From assembly GCA_016081115.2 (NCBI GenBank), contig CM071929.1, positions 4,092,001-4,156,000 of the forward strand: a DNA stretch of 64,000 nt, in the 5' to 3' direction. The DNA is from Rehmannia glutinosa. Its lineage: Eukaryota > Streptophyta > Magnoliopsida > Lamiales > Orobanchaceae. Each line of letters starts with the position of its first letter. Within the stretch, counting starts at the first letter, position 1. This document shows, piece after piece, positions 1 through 10,638 of the stretch. The notes beneath the pieces are model-generated. The model saw only the letters and a list, made by a program, of their open reading frames with translations, was not told the DNA's origin and searched no databases. The position numbers were made by a program, and so were the translations under genes.

Positions 1-1610
1 TGGGTTTGTGTTTGGGTTTGGGTTTGGGATCATTGGGATCCTTTTATACAAGTTTTTTCATTTGTGATTAATATTCTTGTTATGACACCCCCACCCCATC
101 CGTGAGACTAACATTTATCAATTGGGTCAACTATTTTTATGTATTTTTTATGTTTTTGGCAAAAAAGAAAAAGATTTCAGGGTAGAATAGTGAAAGCACA
201 ACTCAGAACAATTTGAAGTTCTAAAATCTGAAAATTGAACCTAAAAGTTAATCCCAATTCCTGAAAATTGGTAGGGAAACCCGTGGTACCATTATGTACC
301 AACAGGTCACCTACATCTTTCTTCCTATGTTAGGGACATAATTACGAATATGGATGAAAATAAAAAGAATGAACCAACAGTTTATAATGCTATTGGGCCA
401 CTAATTAATGGAGGCCCAAGGATTATAGGTCATGGGCTAAAGCCTCAACAAAGCATGGAGTTCACGATGGATCAAATTGTCAATCCAAATTCAGTTCATT
501 TATTAGAACCCACGGCTGATCACAAAAATTGATGGGTTTTATAATATTACAAAATACCCGATCTGAATTAAATATACAAGATATCAAATTAATAGGTGAT
601 TCCATTTCATGTAAGACTATCCTAATTCCTATACAAAAAATGTTGTTTTTCTTTTATTTCCTTGGCTGTTGAACCATGGCTCATGGAGCTTGATGTCATT
701 TGATCTTTAATTTTGCAGAGGACTAGAGCTGATGGATTATTAACAGCAAAGTTTCACTACGGAGAGAAGAAAATTACAGAGAGAAGAAAATCCTATGGGA
801 GGTAACATATGGACGGGACAAGCAGAAAATGGTAATGGATTTCTCGGCCATAAGTGTCAATATTAGAGCTAACAGCGAAACCGGGTACTTGAAATTGAGT
901 TACATAGCCCCTGAAGTTTTTTGTACCCACACTTCACCTTTTTTTATAGGACCAAAAGTAAAATAATCAAGTTTCAATTTTTAAAAACTAATTAAATTAT
1001 AAAAGCAATTAAAATTAAATTAATTTGATTAATAAAAATTAAATAAATAGAAATTTCTAAAATATTAATTAACAAATTTTAGGAAAATTAAAATAATGGC
1101 ATCAAATTAGTAAATTAAGAATAATTTGTCATATTTATGTAATTAATATTTGGTAAGGAGAATTATATCCAAGAAATGGATCTGGACTAGTGTACAAGAT
1201 GCATTTTTTAGAATATTTAAAAAATTAATGCTTGAAATATATTTAAAAAACTAATTAAATTAAAAAGATTAACTATTTTTTTAAAAAAAGTTAATTGTTA
1301 ATTAAAATTATTCAATTTTAAAAATAAGATTTAATTAAGAAATAACCTTATAATAAATTAATTAAATTTAACTATTGTTAAGTAATATGAATAAATTCCC
1401 TAAAAAAATTATAGGACCGAATTTACAAATATGTTAAGTTATAGGACCAAAAGTAAAATTGTTAAGTTAAAGGACTGAATATCTAGAAATTTGAAAGTTA
1501 AAGGACTAAAACATGAAGGTGGCAATTTAAAGGACTAATTCTCAAAAAGGTCAAACTTAGAGGACTAAAAATCATATGTTCCCTAATAATTTTGATGTAA
1601 TTAAATTTAT
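1..1610. other. AT-rich intergenic stretch, no gene seen
   Basis: No supported gene. The first 30 bases are a short GGGTTTG-like run, too short and off-register for a telomere repeat. From about 1420 to 1570 there are degenerate short repeats built on a word like 'aaaggactaaa', recurring roughly every 30-40 bases; a related word also occurs near 940. A 60-residue frame at 350-532 has no recognisable domain and I do not call it a gene. Confidence 0.6.
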
Positions 1611-2188
1611 TGTCGTGTTAAGCATTCATCGGGTTAACTTCAATCCGCGCCTGCTTGAAAATCACCTTAACAAACTTTTACAAAGCGATGAAGAAATTCG
1701 AGGTTAAGTCAGAGGGGATTCCCAAGTCATGATTTACCAAATTGATGCCCGTGCAGGCTTAGCGCTTCTCGAAAGTGTGTGTGTGAAGAAGTATAGGAAG
1801 ATGGCTAATAAAAGAACACACAAGATATCTTGGAAGGGAATACTTGTATTCACTCAAACTTACTTACAATGCTTGATGGTTTACAAATGAGGTCATGCCT
1901 CTATTTATACTACTCCACCTCCTTAATGGACGATGGTGATTCATTTGATACTACGATAGGGAGTAAGTCTCTAGACTTCTCCATTGAATATTCCTAGAAT
2001 ATTATACAAGATATTTACAAGTAAGCTTTCTAGAATCATCCTATCATCTCTACAAAACTCCTACAAGATTCTAGAGAATTCTATGTACAAATGAGCTTAA
2101 TACTTAAGCCAACATGTGGATTTGGACTTGGGCTAACTTTTTAGCTCATTGGTGGCAAAAATCTGGTCCATTTAGGCGGCCCATTACA
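1611..2188 (-). repeat. Ty3/gypsy LTR (3' LTR of a minus-strand element)
   Basis: Read on the minus strand this block starts with TGTAATGGGCC and ends with CACGACA, so it has TG...CA ends. It is directly preceded on that strand by a polypurine tract (GAGGGAGGA, at 2189-2197) and by the stop of a gypsy integrase tail, the normal order at a gypsy 3' end. A TATA-like word (TATAAATAG, minus) lies at 1901-1909, suiting an LTR promoter. The partner LTR is not in the window, so no target-site duplication can be checked. 578 bp. Confidence 0.8.
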
Positions 2189-2199
2189 TCCTCCCTCAT

Positions 2200-2400
2200 T
2201 TAATTCGGCAGCGTCCTCATCACCTTGTACTCGCTGAGTTGTGGTCGGAACTGCCACGAGTCTTCTTCAAGTTCCCACGTCGCCTCGGACTCGAGTAGCC
2301 CCTTCCATTTGAATAAGTATGGAGTACGGGATGAAACACCTAGCCTTCGAACGACCCTCTTCATAAGCACCTCTTACAAAATTGGAAACGATGATCCAGA
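2200..2400 (-). pseudogene. C-terminal tail of a Ty3/gypsy integrase with chromodomain-like motif
   Basis: The minus strand encodes a short piece of a gypsy polyprotein ending in a stop at 2200. The diagnostic part reads YLFKWKGLLESEATWELEE followed by DSWQF, which is the chromodomain-like tail of chromovirus integrases: the aromatic Y, F, W and the E-x-T-W-E block are visible. The chromodomain is thought to steer insertion into chromatin. The tail runs straight into the polypurine tract and LTR at 1611-2188. Upstream, the reading frame is lost near 2400 where unrelated repeat sequence starts, so only the last 60-70 residues remain. Gag, protease and reverse transcriptase are absent. Confidence 0.8.
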
Positions 2401-2520
2401 GACGGACGCAGAAATTTGCTTTTGGGGCAAAATCCGAGAGATCGGCTTGGCGGCGCGCGGATAGTCTCACCGCCAGAGGGAGGCCCTCCGGCGAGACCCC
2501 AATTTTTTTGTATATATGTA

Positions 2521-2888
2521 TATATACAATCAATGGCAGATATAGGGCCAACCCGGCCCCAACCCCCCTCCTTTTCTTTTTAAAAAAAAAAACTTACTAG
2601 GTAAAATTTTTCAAAAAAATTTAGTTAATATTTATGTGTATTTTTTTAGTTTTTTTTTATTTGGCCCACCCCAATTTCTTGTATCGGCCACCCCATAATA
2701 ATTCCTAGCTACGCCATTGTATATAATGGCGCAACTAGAATTATTATGGAGCCGATACATCAAATCAAAATGGGCCAAATAAAAAAATACACATAAATAT
2801 TAACTAATTTTTGTTTAAAAAAAATTATTTAAAAAAAGAGGGTGCCATGGCCCGGGTTGGCCTCCCCTTATCTCCGCGATTGTATATA
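2521..2888. repeat. Foldback repeat with about 180-bp arms
   Basis: The sequence from 2521 to about 2723 is matched, inverted, by about 2724 to 2888. Arms share the words 'tatatacaat', 'gttaatatttatgtgtattt', 'atttggccca', 'tgtatcgg' and 'ccataataatt' in mirrored order, with small gaps. The centre is the palindromic 'cattgtatataatg'. The left-arm tail, a 'tcggcc...cctagct.cgccattg' pattern, recurs near 61330-61387, so this is a dispersed family. GC-rich sequence at 2400-2510 between it and the gypsy tail is unassigned. I see no clear target-site duplication. Confidence 0.75.
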
Positions 2889-3126
2889 TATTATTTATTG
2901 CTCTAGGTCCCTCGAAACCTGGATCAGCTCTGGCAAAATCAAATCTAATATAAATAAAAACAAAATATATAATCTTTTATAACTAAATTACATGGAAATT
3001 GGGGGGAGGGGGGAAAGATATGTTGGTTTATATTTATATATACTATATTAATTTATTAAATAATATATTATAGGGGTTCAATCGCAAGACGGCAGGCGGT
3101 TGCCACCACCACCCCCTTGTGTTCGT

Positions 3127-3480
3127 CCCCGAGATGATTTGACATGGATGGAGGGGGCGAAGAGGAACAAGAAAAATTGGAAGCTTTAAAGCCAAAGATA
3201 GGTGACCCTCCACCACTCCGCTAGCGCTTGTCTTTCCTCATGTGATTCTTCGTGCTATGATGTCTATGGCAATTGTGGCTCGTGGATCCTGGGCGGCTGG
3301 ACCGACATTCCACATGCTACATTAGACCACCAAGAAGACACTCGAGCACGTGCTAAAACAACAACAACTAACTATGCCATTCGAAAATCTTCTAGAAATA
3401 GACGTCCGTCGTTTAAATTGCATTTTTAAGTTGTTTTTGTTTTTTTCTTTTTTTCTCAAGTTTAACATTATTTTTCATTT
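3127..3480 (+). pseudogene. LINE ORF1-like C-terminal fragment
   Basis: This stretch aligns by eye with the minus-strand sequence at about 9300-9592. Shared words include 'aattggaagctttaaag', 'gaccgacattccacat', 'agcacgtgc' and 'gaaaatcttct.aaatagacg'. That other copy is continuous, in the pre-insertion order, with a CCHC-knuckle protein fragment at 22317-22915, so both belong to a LINE ORF1-type (DUF4283/zf-CCHC_4) family. The reading frame has stops and no domain is complete. The sequence just upstream (2889-3126) is AT-rich with nothing recognisable. Confidence 0.45.
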
Positions 3481-3930
3481 GCTACCTGATCGGCTTGTGA
3501 TCATGACGTTTTTCTTTTTTTTTATATATTTCCATTTATTTAAAAAAGTATCATATATTATTATTTATTTTATTTATCAGTTATTTGACAAAGAATGAAA
3601 ATGGTGTACATTGTACAACTGACGATACATATGCAAGTTAATCATTAATAGTAATTTATTCAATATTTTTCTCCTTCATTCGGTACCATGAAATGATTAT
3701 GGTTCTTTTAACTTGTTAAATTTCATCTCTGTATTATTTTCAATCTTCATGGCTTTGTCAAAAAAAAAAAAATATCTTCATGGTGTTGCTTATTGTTGTC
3801 ATATCTTTTTAATTAGAAATAGTACATAGCCCATCGGTCCTGCTTATTAATATCAGGATATTTACCATTAATTAATCAATTATTAATCTCTTCCTTAATT
3901 CCTTTTATATATTCCCATCTGGAATTTATT
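3481..3930. other. AT-rich spacer
   Basis: Thymine-rich sequence between the LINE-like fragment and the copia element. I see no coding signal. The last five bases before the element (3931-3935, AAATG) are the left copy of its target-site duplication. Confidence 0.6.
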
Positions 3931-3935
3931 AAATG

Positions 3936-4195
3936 TGTTGAGCTGTGTCTTTTATACGGGAAAGTTGCTACTTCATTTGTTACGTTTCTTTTAGTTCTTC
4001 TTCACGCTTTGACAGTTATTTTGTGTATCGAGTTGACACATGTCAAGCTCGATTCGTCCTTTTAAATATGGCGGGCAGCTCAATTGTATAAAGTTGTGTA
4101 TTCAAATTTGTTTCATTTTATTCGAGTTTTATATGAATAAAATTGATCTCAAAATTCTCTCTAATGGAAGTGGCGAGCTAAATTGAATCTCTACA
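3936..4195 (+). repeat. Copia-1 5' LTR
   Basis: Starts TGTTGAG, ends CTCTACA. It aligns with 8564-8817 through nearly its whole length. The differences sit in a few clusters (near 3943, 3957, 4010, 4060-4075 and 4095), several of them 1-3 base gaps. Confidence 0.95.
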
Positions 4196-4270
4196 TGGTA
4201 CCGGGCGTGGTATGAATCATGGCTCGAGATGAGACTGGATTGATCGAAAACAAAACGCGTTGTTGCACAA

Positions 4271-5250
4271 ATGGCATCAACTTACGCGAAGGATCTCGAT
4301 CCATTATCGTTACATGGATCGGATCATCCTGGGATGATCGTGACAAATCAACTCACCGGTCCGAATTACTTCATACTGGAGCCATGCGATGAAATTAAGC
4401 ACTTGGAGCTAAATCTAAACTTCGATTTCATATATGTTATTGTTGCGATTAGGATCCTCGATATCAAGCATATGAACAATATCGGAAGGTCGATTGTATG
4501 GTGATTTCATGGCTACTCAACGCAATTTCAAAGGACATCGTAGAAGCCTTCATGTACGTGAAGAGCTCAAAGCAACTATGGGAGGAACTTGGCAAAGGTA
4601 TGGAGATAGTAATGGTCCTTTAAGGTACCCGTACCGCAGAAAGAAATTTCGAATTTCACACAAGGTACTTCTAATGTCACCACCTATTATACGAAGTTGA
4701 AATGCCTATGAGATGAATATGCATGTCTAGTACAAATACCGATTGCACATGTGGAGCGGGGAAGACAATTTGTGATAATGACAAAGATATTAAACGATAC
4801 AATTTCTCATGGGGCTTAATGATGTTTTTGAACCGGTTAAAAACCAAATATTACTTATGGATCTGTTGCCTACTCGTGAACAAGGCCTATTCCATGATTT
4901 TGAAAGTTGAGAAACGAGAAAATTGTGCATACTAAGGTCTTGGATCCACTTGATACATCTCTTTATCTTTGGCTAAAAGTACCTATGGCGGAGGAAACAC
5001 AAGTCTTTGCACTGGAAGGGAATAGGTAAATCCATACCGGATCTAACTCTTATGGCGGAGGTAGAGGTGGTGGTCCACCAAGGAAAACAAAGGAAGAGAG
5101 AGCAAAATTGACATGCGGTGTTTATGGATACAATGGTCATGAGATGAAAGAGTGTTTCAAACTCAACGGATATCCTGAGTGGTATAAGGAATTAAAGAAA
5201 CAAAGAGCAAATCAGTCCATTAACGTGGTGGAAAGCTCGAATCGGGATCC
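4271..5250 (+). pseudogene. Copia-1 gag region, frame broken
   Basis: The first frame from 4271 has the copia Gag N-terminal signature (D-P-L, then S-D-H-P-G-M, then L-T-G-P-N-Y), the Retrotran_gag type. Continuation is found in other frames after small indels near 4380 and 4600. A nucleocapsid-like knuckle is at about 5113-5155: the order C-x2-[Y]-x4-H-x4-C shows tyrosine where the second cysteine belongs, followed by the usual C-F-K-L-x-G-Y-P-E-W block. Gag would form the cytoplasmic particle that packages element RNA. The knuckle defect and frameshifts make this copy defective as written. Confidence 0.85.
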
Positions 5251-5429
5251 ATGAAAATTAAAGGAGAACATGAGGTGCGAAAAAATGAGTCTCGATTTCA
5301 CCTCCATAATTCAAATGAAATTGCTAAGTACCGGCCGGCCGAGCTTCAATTCTCGGGGTAGATACTCATTCATTTTCTCATCTAGTGGACTACTTTCGGG
5401 TATGAAACAGGACACACACTTCCCTTTAT

Positions 5430-8330
5430 CATTATTGAATGTGCTTGGTAAGGAGCATTGGATTGTGAATCTTTGGGGCAAGTAGGCACATATGTTCTTA
5501 TCCGAAAATGATTGATAACCCTAAGCTCATGAAGAATCTTTGTAAGTGTGCATTTGCGGATGGAACTAGTGTATCAAGAATAACACGGGTTGGAGATATC
5601 AAATTGACAAATGATCTAGAGATTACTGATGCCTTGATTGTACCAAGCTTCAAATATGACTTGTTATCCTGTTAGCCAATTACTTGAAGGTAGCTCACTT
5701 GAATGCAAGTTTTCACGAGAAGAAGTGTTGGTTGCGGGACCCTAAGGATGGGAGTGTCAAGGCGCAATTGGACGTGGTTTTGCAGGGCTTTACATTTTTC
5801 CAGGACTGAATTCGGTGGCAATGTGAACAACAAAGACCAATGGGAACACACTGGAGATTTGGCATAAAAGATCGGGGCACACCTCTCTCACATGCTTGCA
5901 AAGACATTCATTTTTTGAGGTCATTTTGTAATAAATCCACTTTGGATACTTGTACTACTTGTCATGAAGCTAAGCAATGTAGATTAACTTTTCCTTTGAG
6001 TGCTATTCAATCAACTCATAGTTTTGAATCGCTACACATTGACATCCGGGGCCCTTATCATGAGTTTTTACTGTACAAATACATCCCGCATGTTAACAAT
6101 AGTGGATGACTATACACGGTACATGGATTTATTTGATGAAATATAAATCGAGGTTGCAACTCATTTAGCTCAGTTTTTCTCTTCGTTGAGACTCAATACC
6201 AACAGATTAAGAAGGTGAGGTCGATAATGGATTGGAATTTCTTGGCAAAGAAACTCAAGAGTTGTTTGCTAAGAAGGGAATTTTGCATCGAGGGGCACCC
6301 TTACTTACTCCACAAAAAATGGAGTGGTAGAGAGGAAACATAGACACATTCTTGAGATTGCTAGAGCATTGTTGTTTCAATCTCAAGTTCCAAAAAGATT
6401 TTGGCCATATACCTTACTTGGCACTGCTCATATCATAAATTCTCTTCCTACTTCTTTGTTTTAAAGTGGAAATCACCCTTTGAGATGTTGCATCATGAGC
6501 CACCAAAATATGATAGATTCAAAGTATTTGGATGTTTGTGGTTTGCATCCATTCTTGGCCCATCCAGAGGAAAATTTATTGCTAGAGCAACACCTTGTGT
6601 GTTCCTTGGCTATGTCACAAAGTGTGAAGGGGTACAGGCTCTATAATCTTCACTCAAAAGAAGTTATTATCTCCCGGATGTGATCTTCTATGAATCTAGG
6701 TTTCATTTCCATGATCAAGCCCCCTCCTAGCATGGATGTTCCTCTTCCTATGCAGTTCATAGAACATGTTGTAGATTCTCATAGCCATGACCGAGCACGA
6801 ATCGGACACCATTGCAGAGATTCGATCGGTTGAACCACTTGGCAGGGCCACGTAACTAAGCACAAGCCTCTTGGTTAGAGGATTATGTCACCAACTCTGT
6901 TTCTTCTCATTCATCCATTCCTCTATCAGTACTCAAGCCTACTTCCTACCATTTGGACTGTTTTCCCTACATTGATCACTCCAAATTGTCTCCTTCCTAT
7001 TATGCTTTCTTGACTAATATCACTAGTTCAGCTAGTGAGCCTACTAGCTACCTGCAGGCTGCTAAGGATAAGGCCTGGGTGGAGGCCATGCACAGAGAAT
7101 TGGATGCTCTTGAAGATAATGAGACTTGGGAATTGACTACATTGCCTTCTGGAAAGAAGGCTATTGGATCCAAATGGGTTTACAAGATAAAAAGAAATCC
7201 TGATGGAAGTGTGGACAGATTCAAGGCAAGATTGGTGGCAAAGGGGTATCTACAAGTTGAAGGGATTGATTTTATGGAGAGTTTTTCCCTGTTGCCAAGT
7301 CGGTTTACTAGAATGCTCATCGCTTTAGCAAAACAGGAGGGTTGGCCACTTCACCACATTGATATCAATAATGCGTTTCTTCATGGATACCTAGATGAAG
7401 AGGTTTACATGACACCTCCCGAGGTTACACCAAGGCTAAAGGGGAGGTCCTCGTCTCCTTAAGAGAGTTTGTATGGCTTGAAGCAAGCTTCAAGGCAATG
7501 GAATTTGGAGTTTTCGAGAAAACTTGTTGCTTATGGTTTTGTTCACCAACCACGACAATTGCTTATTTGTGAAGAAGGACACTCATCATTTTCTCGGCTT
7601 TCTTAATATATGTTGATGATGTGTTGATCATCGACTTCTACCACTCTTATTCAGCACTTGAAGGACTATTTGCACAGCTGTTCACAATTAAAGATTTGGG
7701 GGCTGCTAAATACTTCCTCGGTTTGGAATTGTTACGTAATGATAGAGGTACTCATCTTTGTCAGAGAAAATACATCTTGGATCTGTTGGAAGATGCTGGC
7801 TTGCTGGGTTGCAGGCCTACTTCCACCCCTTTTCCTCAGGGTTTTAACATTTCAGCTCAAGAGGGTGTGCTCTTGCCTGATGCAGCACCTTATCGACGTT
7901 TGGTTGGTCGCCTTCTCTACCTCAACCTCTCCCGGCCTGATATTTCTTTTGGTGTTCAACAATTAAGCCAATATGTTAATGCCCCTTCTCAATGTCACTG
8001 GGATGTTGCCATTCATTTGTTAAAATACTTGAAGGGCACTGTTTCATTGGGTCTTTTTTATCCAGCTGGTTCCTTACCTCGTTTTGATGCCTATTGTGAT
8101 GCGGATTGGGGGACTTGTTTAGTCACTCGGAAGTCACTCACGGGTTATTGTGTGTTTTTTGGAAACTCTCTTGTTTCCTGGAAGACTAAGAAGCAAAAGA
8201 CCGTGTCAAAATCATCCTCTGAGGCTGAATATCGTTCCATGGCGGCTACGGTGTGTGAATTGCAATGGTTGTTTAATTTGAGTCGAGTTTGCACATTCCA
8301 AACCACCTGCCCATTCCGTTGAAATGTGAC
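5430..8330 (+). pseudogene. Copia-1 pol: protease, integrase, RT, RNase H
   Basis: Domains follow copia order, spread over several frames. The protease region (about 5455-5680) is degraded: the D-S-G-A stretch is gone, but the 'PSFKYDLLS' block downstream remains. The pre-integrase and integrase region (about 5840-6720) shows H-E-A-K and S-D-N-G-like pieces and the 'FKVFGCLWFA' block. Reverse transcriptase starts near 6953 with 'AMHRELDALEDNETWEL', breaks at about 7440 before 'SLYGLKQAS', and keeps the catalytic YVDD at about 7609-7620. RNase H (7621-8322) ends with the 'SKSSSEAEYRSMA' block. At least six frame interruptions argue against function, though some could be consensus errors. Confidence 0.9.
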
Positions 8331-8563
8331 AACAAAAAGTCGCTCTTCATATTACACTAACCCCGTCTTTCACGAGCGTACTAAACACTTGGACATTGAT
8401 TGTCATGTTGTCCTAACGATAAAGTCAGGCTTGATTTTTCCCCAACACATTTCCACACGCCCGCAACCAGATTTGTTTACCAAAGCTCTGTGAGGTCCCA
8501 TTTCGAACATTTTTGGTCAAGTTAGGAATGTGTTTGTTTTCCACATTCCTACTTGAGGGGAGG

Positions 8564-8817
8564 TGTTGAGTCGTGTCTTTTATACGAAAGTTGCTACTTC
8601 ATTTGTTACGTTTCTTTTAGTTATTCTTCACGCTTTGATTATTTTGTGTATCGAGTTGACACATGTCAAGCTCGATTCGTCTTTTGAATCGGGGCAGACT
8701 TAATTGTATAAAGTCACAGTATTCAAATTTTGTTTCATTTTATTCGAGTTTTATATGAATAAAATTGATCTCAAAATTCTCTCTAATGGAAGTGGCGAGC
8801 TAAATTGAATCTCTACA
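8564..8817 (+). repeat. Copia-1 3' LTR
   Basis: Pairs with 3936-4195, has TG...CA ends, and is flanked by AAATG on its right (8818-8822). The polypurine tract abuts its left end. Confidence 0.95.
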
Positions 8818-8956
8818 AAATGTTGCACTCGAACATACTATATATATTAGATACAACATCTATCTTCTAAATGTTCCATCTTTAAATCAAATCCATTCAC
8901 CCAATGCAATTGAGCATAACGTGAATTCTAGAATGAACATTACAAAAAAAAAAAAA

Positions 8957-9138
8957 AGATTGGCCAATTTTCGGATAGGTTAAGTTAAAAATGAACATAA
9001 AATTACAATTAGAACCCATCAAGAAAATGTAGATAAAAACTCAAATAATATGCCAATCAAACCATGTGATGCAAATGATATTGATTTCAAAAGTAGGATC
9101 GTGTCAAATTCTTGTCAATATTAAGTTTCTCATTTTCG
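8957..9138. repeat. Dispersed repeat copy 1, left half
   Basis: Begins 'gattggccaatttt' and shares long words ('ataggttaagttaaaaat', 'gaaaatgtagat', 'gccaatcaaaccatgtgat', 'attgatttcaa.agta') with 60445-60615. Its right half continues at about 22976-23060, after the nested insertions, giving an interrupted copy of a repeat that is uninterrupted at 60445-60760. The 130 bp before it (8823-8956) is AT-rich with nothing recognised. Confidence 0.7.
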
Positions 9139-9592
9139 GAAAATTAACAATTTTTGGAATAAATACGAAATATTATTAAAAAATGTAGTACATTGCTTAC
9201 AAGCCAAACAACTAGCTTTAAAACAGGGGTTTCGTTAAAAAACGTATCAAAGTAAAATCCAAAGATGGGAAAAACCTTTGATAGGAAAAAGAGTACCCCA
9301 TGAAAGAAACAATGAAAATAACTTAAAATCGCAAATCTAAATGATGGACGTCTATTTATAGAAGATTTTCAAATGACATTGTCCTGTATTTTTTTTGCAC
9401 GTGCTTGAGTAATATCTTGATGCTCACGATGTATCATGTGGAATGTCGCTCCAGGATCCTCGTGCCACAGTGGACATAGTCTTCATAACCTTCCGACGAA
9501 TCACATGAGTGAAAAAACAATCGGAGTAGTTGAGGAGTCGTCTAACTTGGTCTTTAAAGCTTCCAATTTGTTTGCATCAACTTGATCGTCTT

Positions 9593-9779
9593 TGTGATAA
9601 CTACTAATTAGTTTAGGGGTTAATTAGGGGTTATTTTTAGGGGACTTAGGGGTTAATTATTAGGGGCTAATTTAGGTTTAGGGTTGGAATTAACTACTAT
9701 AAATATGTGTAATTTCGTACACAATTTTACACCACATTTCTAATAACTATAACGTATAAATATTTTTTTCTACTTCAAG

Positions 9780-9824
<45 letters not shown>

Positions 9825-10638
9825 CACAATTCGCAAGCCTTCTTTCAATATTTTTCACAAATTCTTTCATTAATTAGTTTGATTTATTAAATCACATATT
9901 AATTATATATATTTATTTAACGTAGAAAAATGAAGGGATCGAGGACTTGGACTTTTATTGTTCATTTTTCTACATCGAATATCTGTGATTATTAAGGTAG
10001 GGATCTTAATATTATTTGTCTTTGTTTAATGTTTCATGATTGCATTTCATTGATTGTAATATATGTCAAGAGGAATTAAATTCATATAAGCTAGGGCTAT
10101 GAAAAGTGCGATATCAAAAGTATCTTCGGGGTGAACTCGCAATGCTATATACAGAATCTGGCTAGTCGAGAAAAAAAGGAAATGAATGAATTTACTATTG
10201 TAATTATGTGAATGCTTTTCATGTTATATTAAATATTGACATATATATCCCTACTCTTGAGCGAGATGAAGCTCACCCTATTATTATCATGACTTTCGGT
10301 TGAGGAATCCGATCAAGATATGATGTTGTGGGAGGTGGAATAAATCATTGCTATATTTATATTTTAAATAATTATGATCGGACTAAATTTTGGATTTATG
10401 TCTTTTATTATTTTTTCCGATTTATGCTTGGGATAATTGGTGGATATTTCATTTGGAATAATAATAATAATAATAATAATAATTTTATTATTATTATTAT
10501 TATTATTATATTTTTTCTTAAGAATTAAAAATTCTAAATCAACTTTTTAATAATTATTGGCATCATTTTAATTTATGAATTCGTGTTTTCTTAATAATAT
10601 TTTAGAATACTTTAATTTCATAAAATTGGGTCGTTACA
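9593..10638 (+). repeat. Gypsy-2 5' LTR
   Basis: Starts TGTGATAAC, ends GTCGTTACA. Contains a TATA-like word TATAAATA at 9698-9705, a TA microsatellite at about 9786-9821 and an AAT-run followed by an ATT-run at about 10458-10510 that can fold into a hairpin. The region downstream of the TATA word would be the transcript start region. Confidence 0.92.

Larger units (their letters stand above)
3936..8817 (+). mobile_element. Ty1/copia LTR retrotransposon, structurally complete (Copia-1)
   Basis: Both LTRs, primer-binding site, polypurine tract and a perfect 5-bp target duplication are present. AAATG at 3931-3935 is repeated at 8818-8822. The 5' LTR is followed at 4196 by TGGTACCGGGCG, a degenerate match to the initiator-Met tRNA primer site. 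The 3' LTR is preceded by TTGAGGGGAGG at 8553-8563. Internal order is gag, protease, integrase, reverse transcriptase, RNase H, as in copia. The total of 4.88 kb with LTRs of about 255 bp resembles the compact Ale/Ivana-type lineages; I cannot fix the lineage. Coding frames are broken many times, so it is unlikely to be autonomous now. Confidence 0.95.

Noticed and set aside
1..30. GGGTTTG repeats at the window start, telomere-like
   Set aside because: Only about four units and not the plant telomere unit TTTAGGG; nothing else telomeric nearby.
350..532. 60-codon open frame on the + strand
   Set aside because: No domain, no splice context, ordinary composition for chance in AT-rich DNA.
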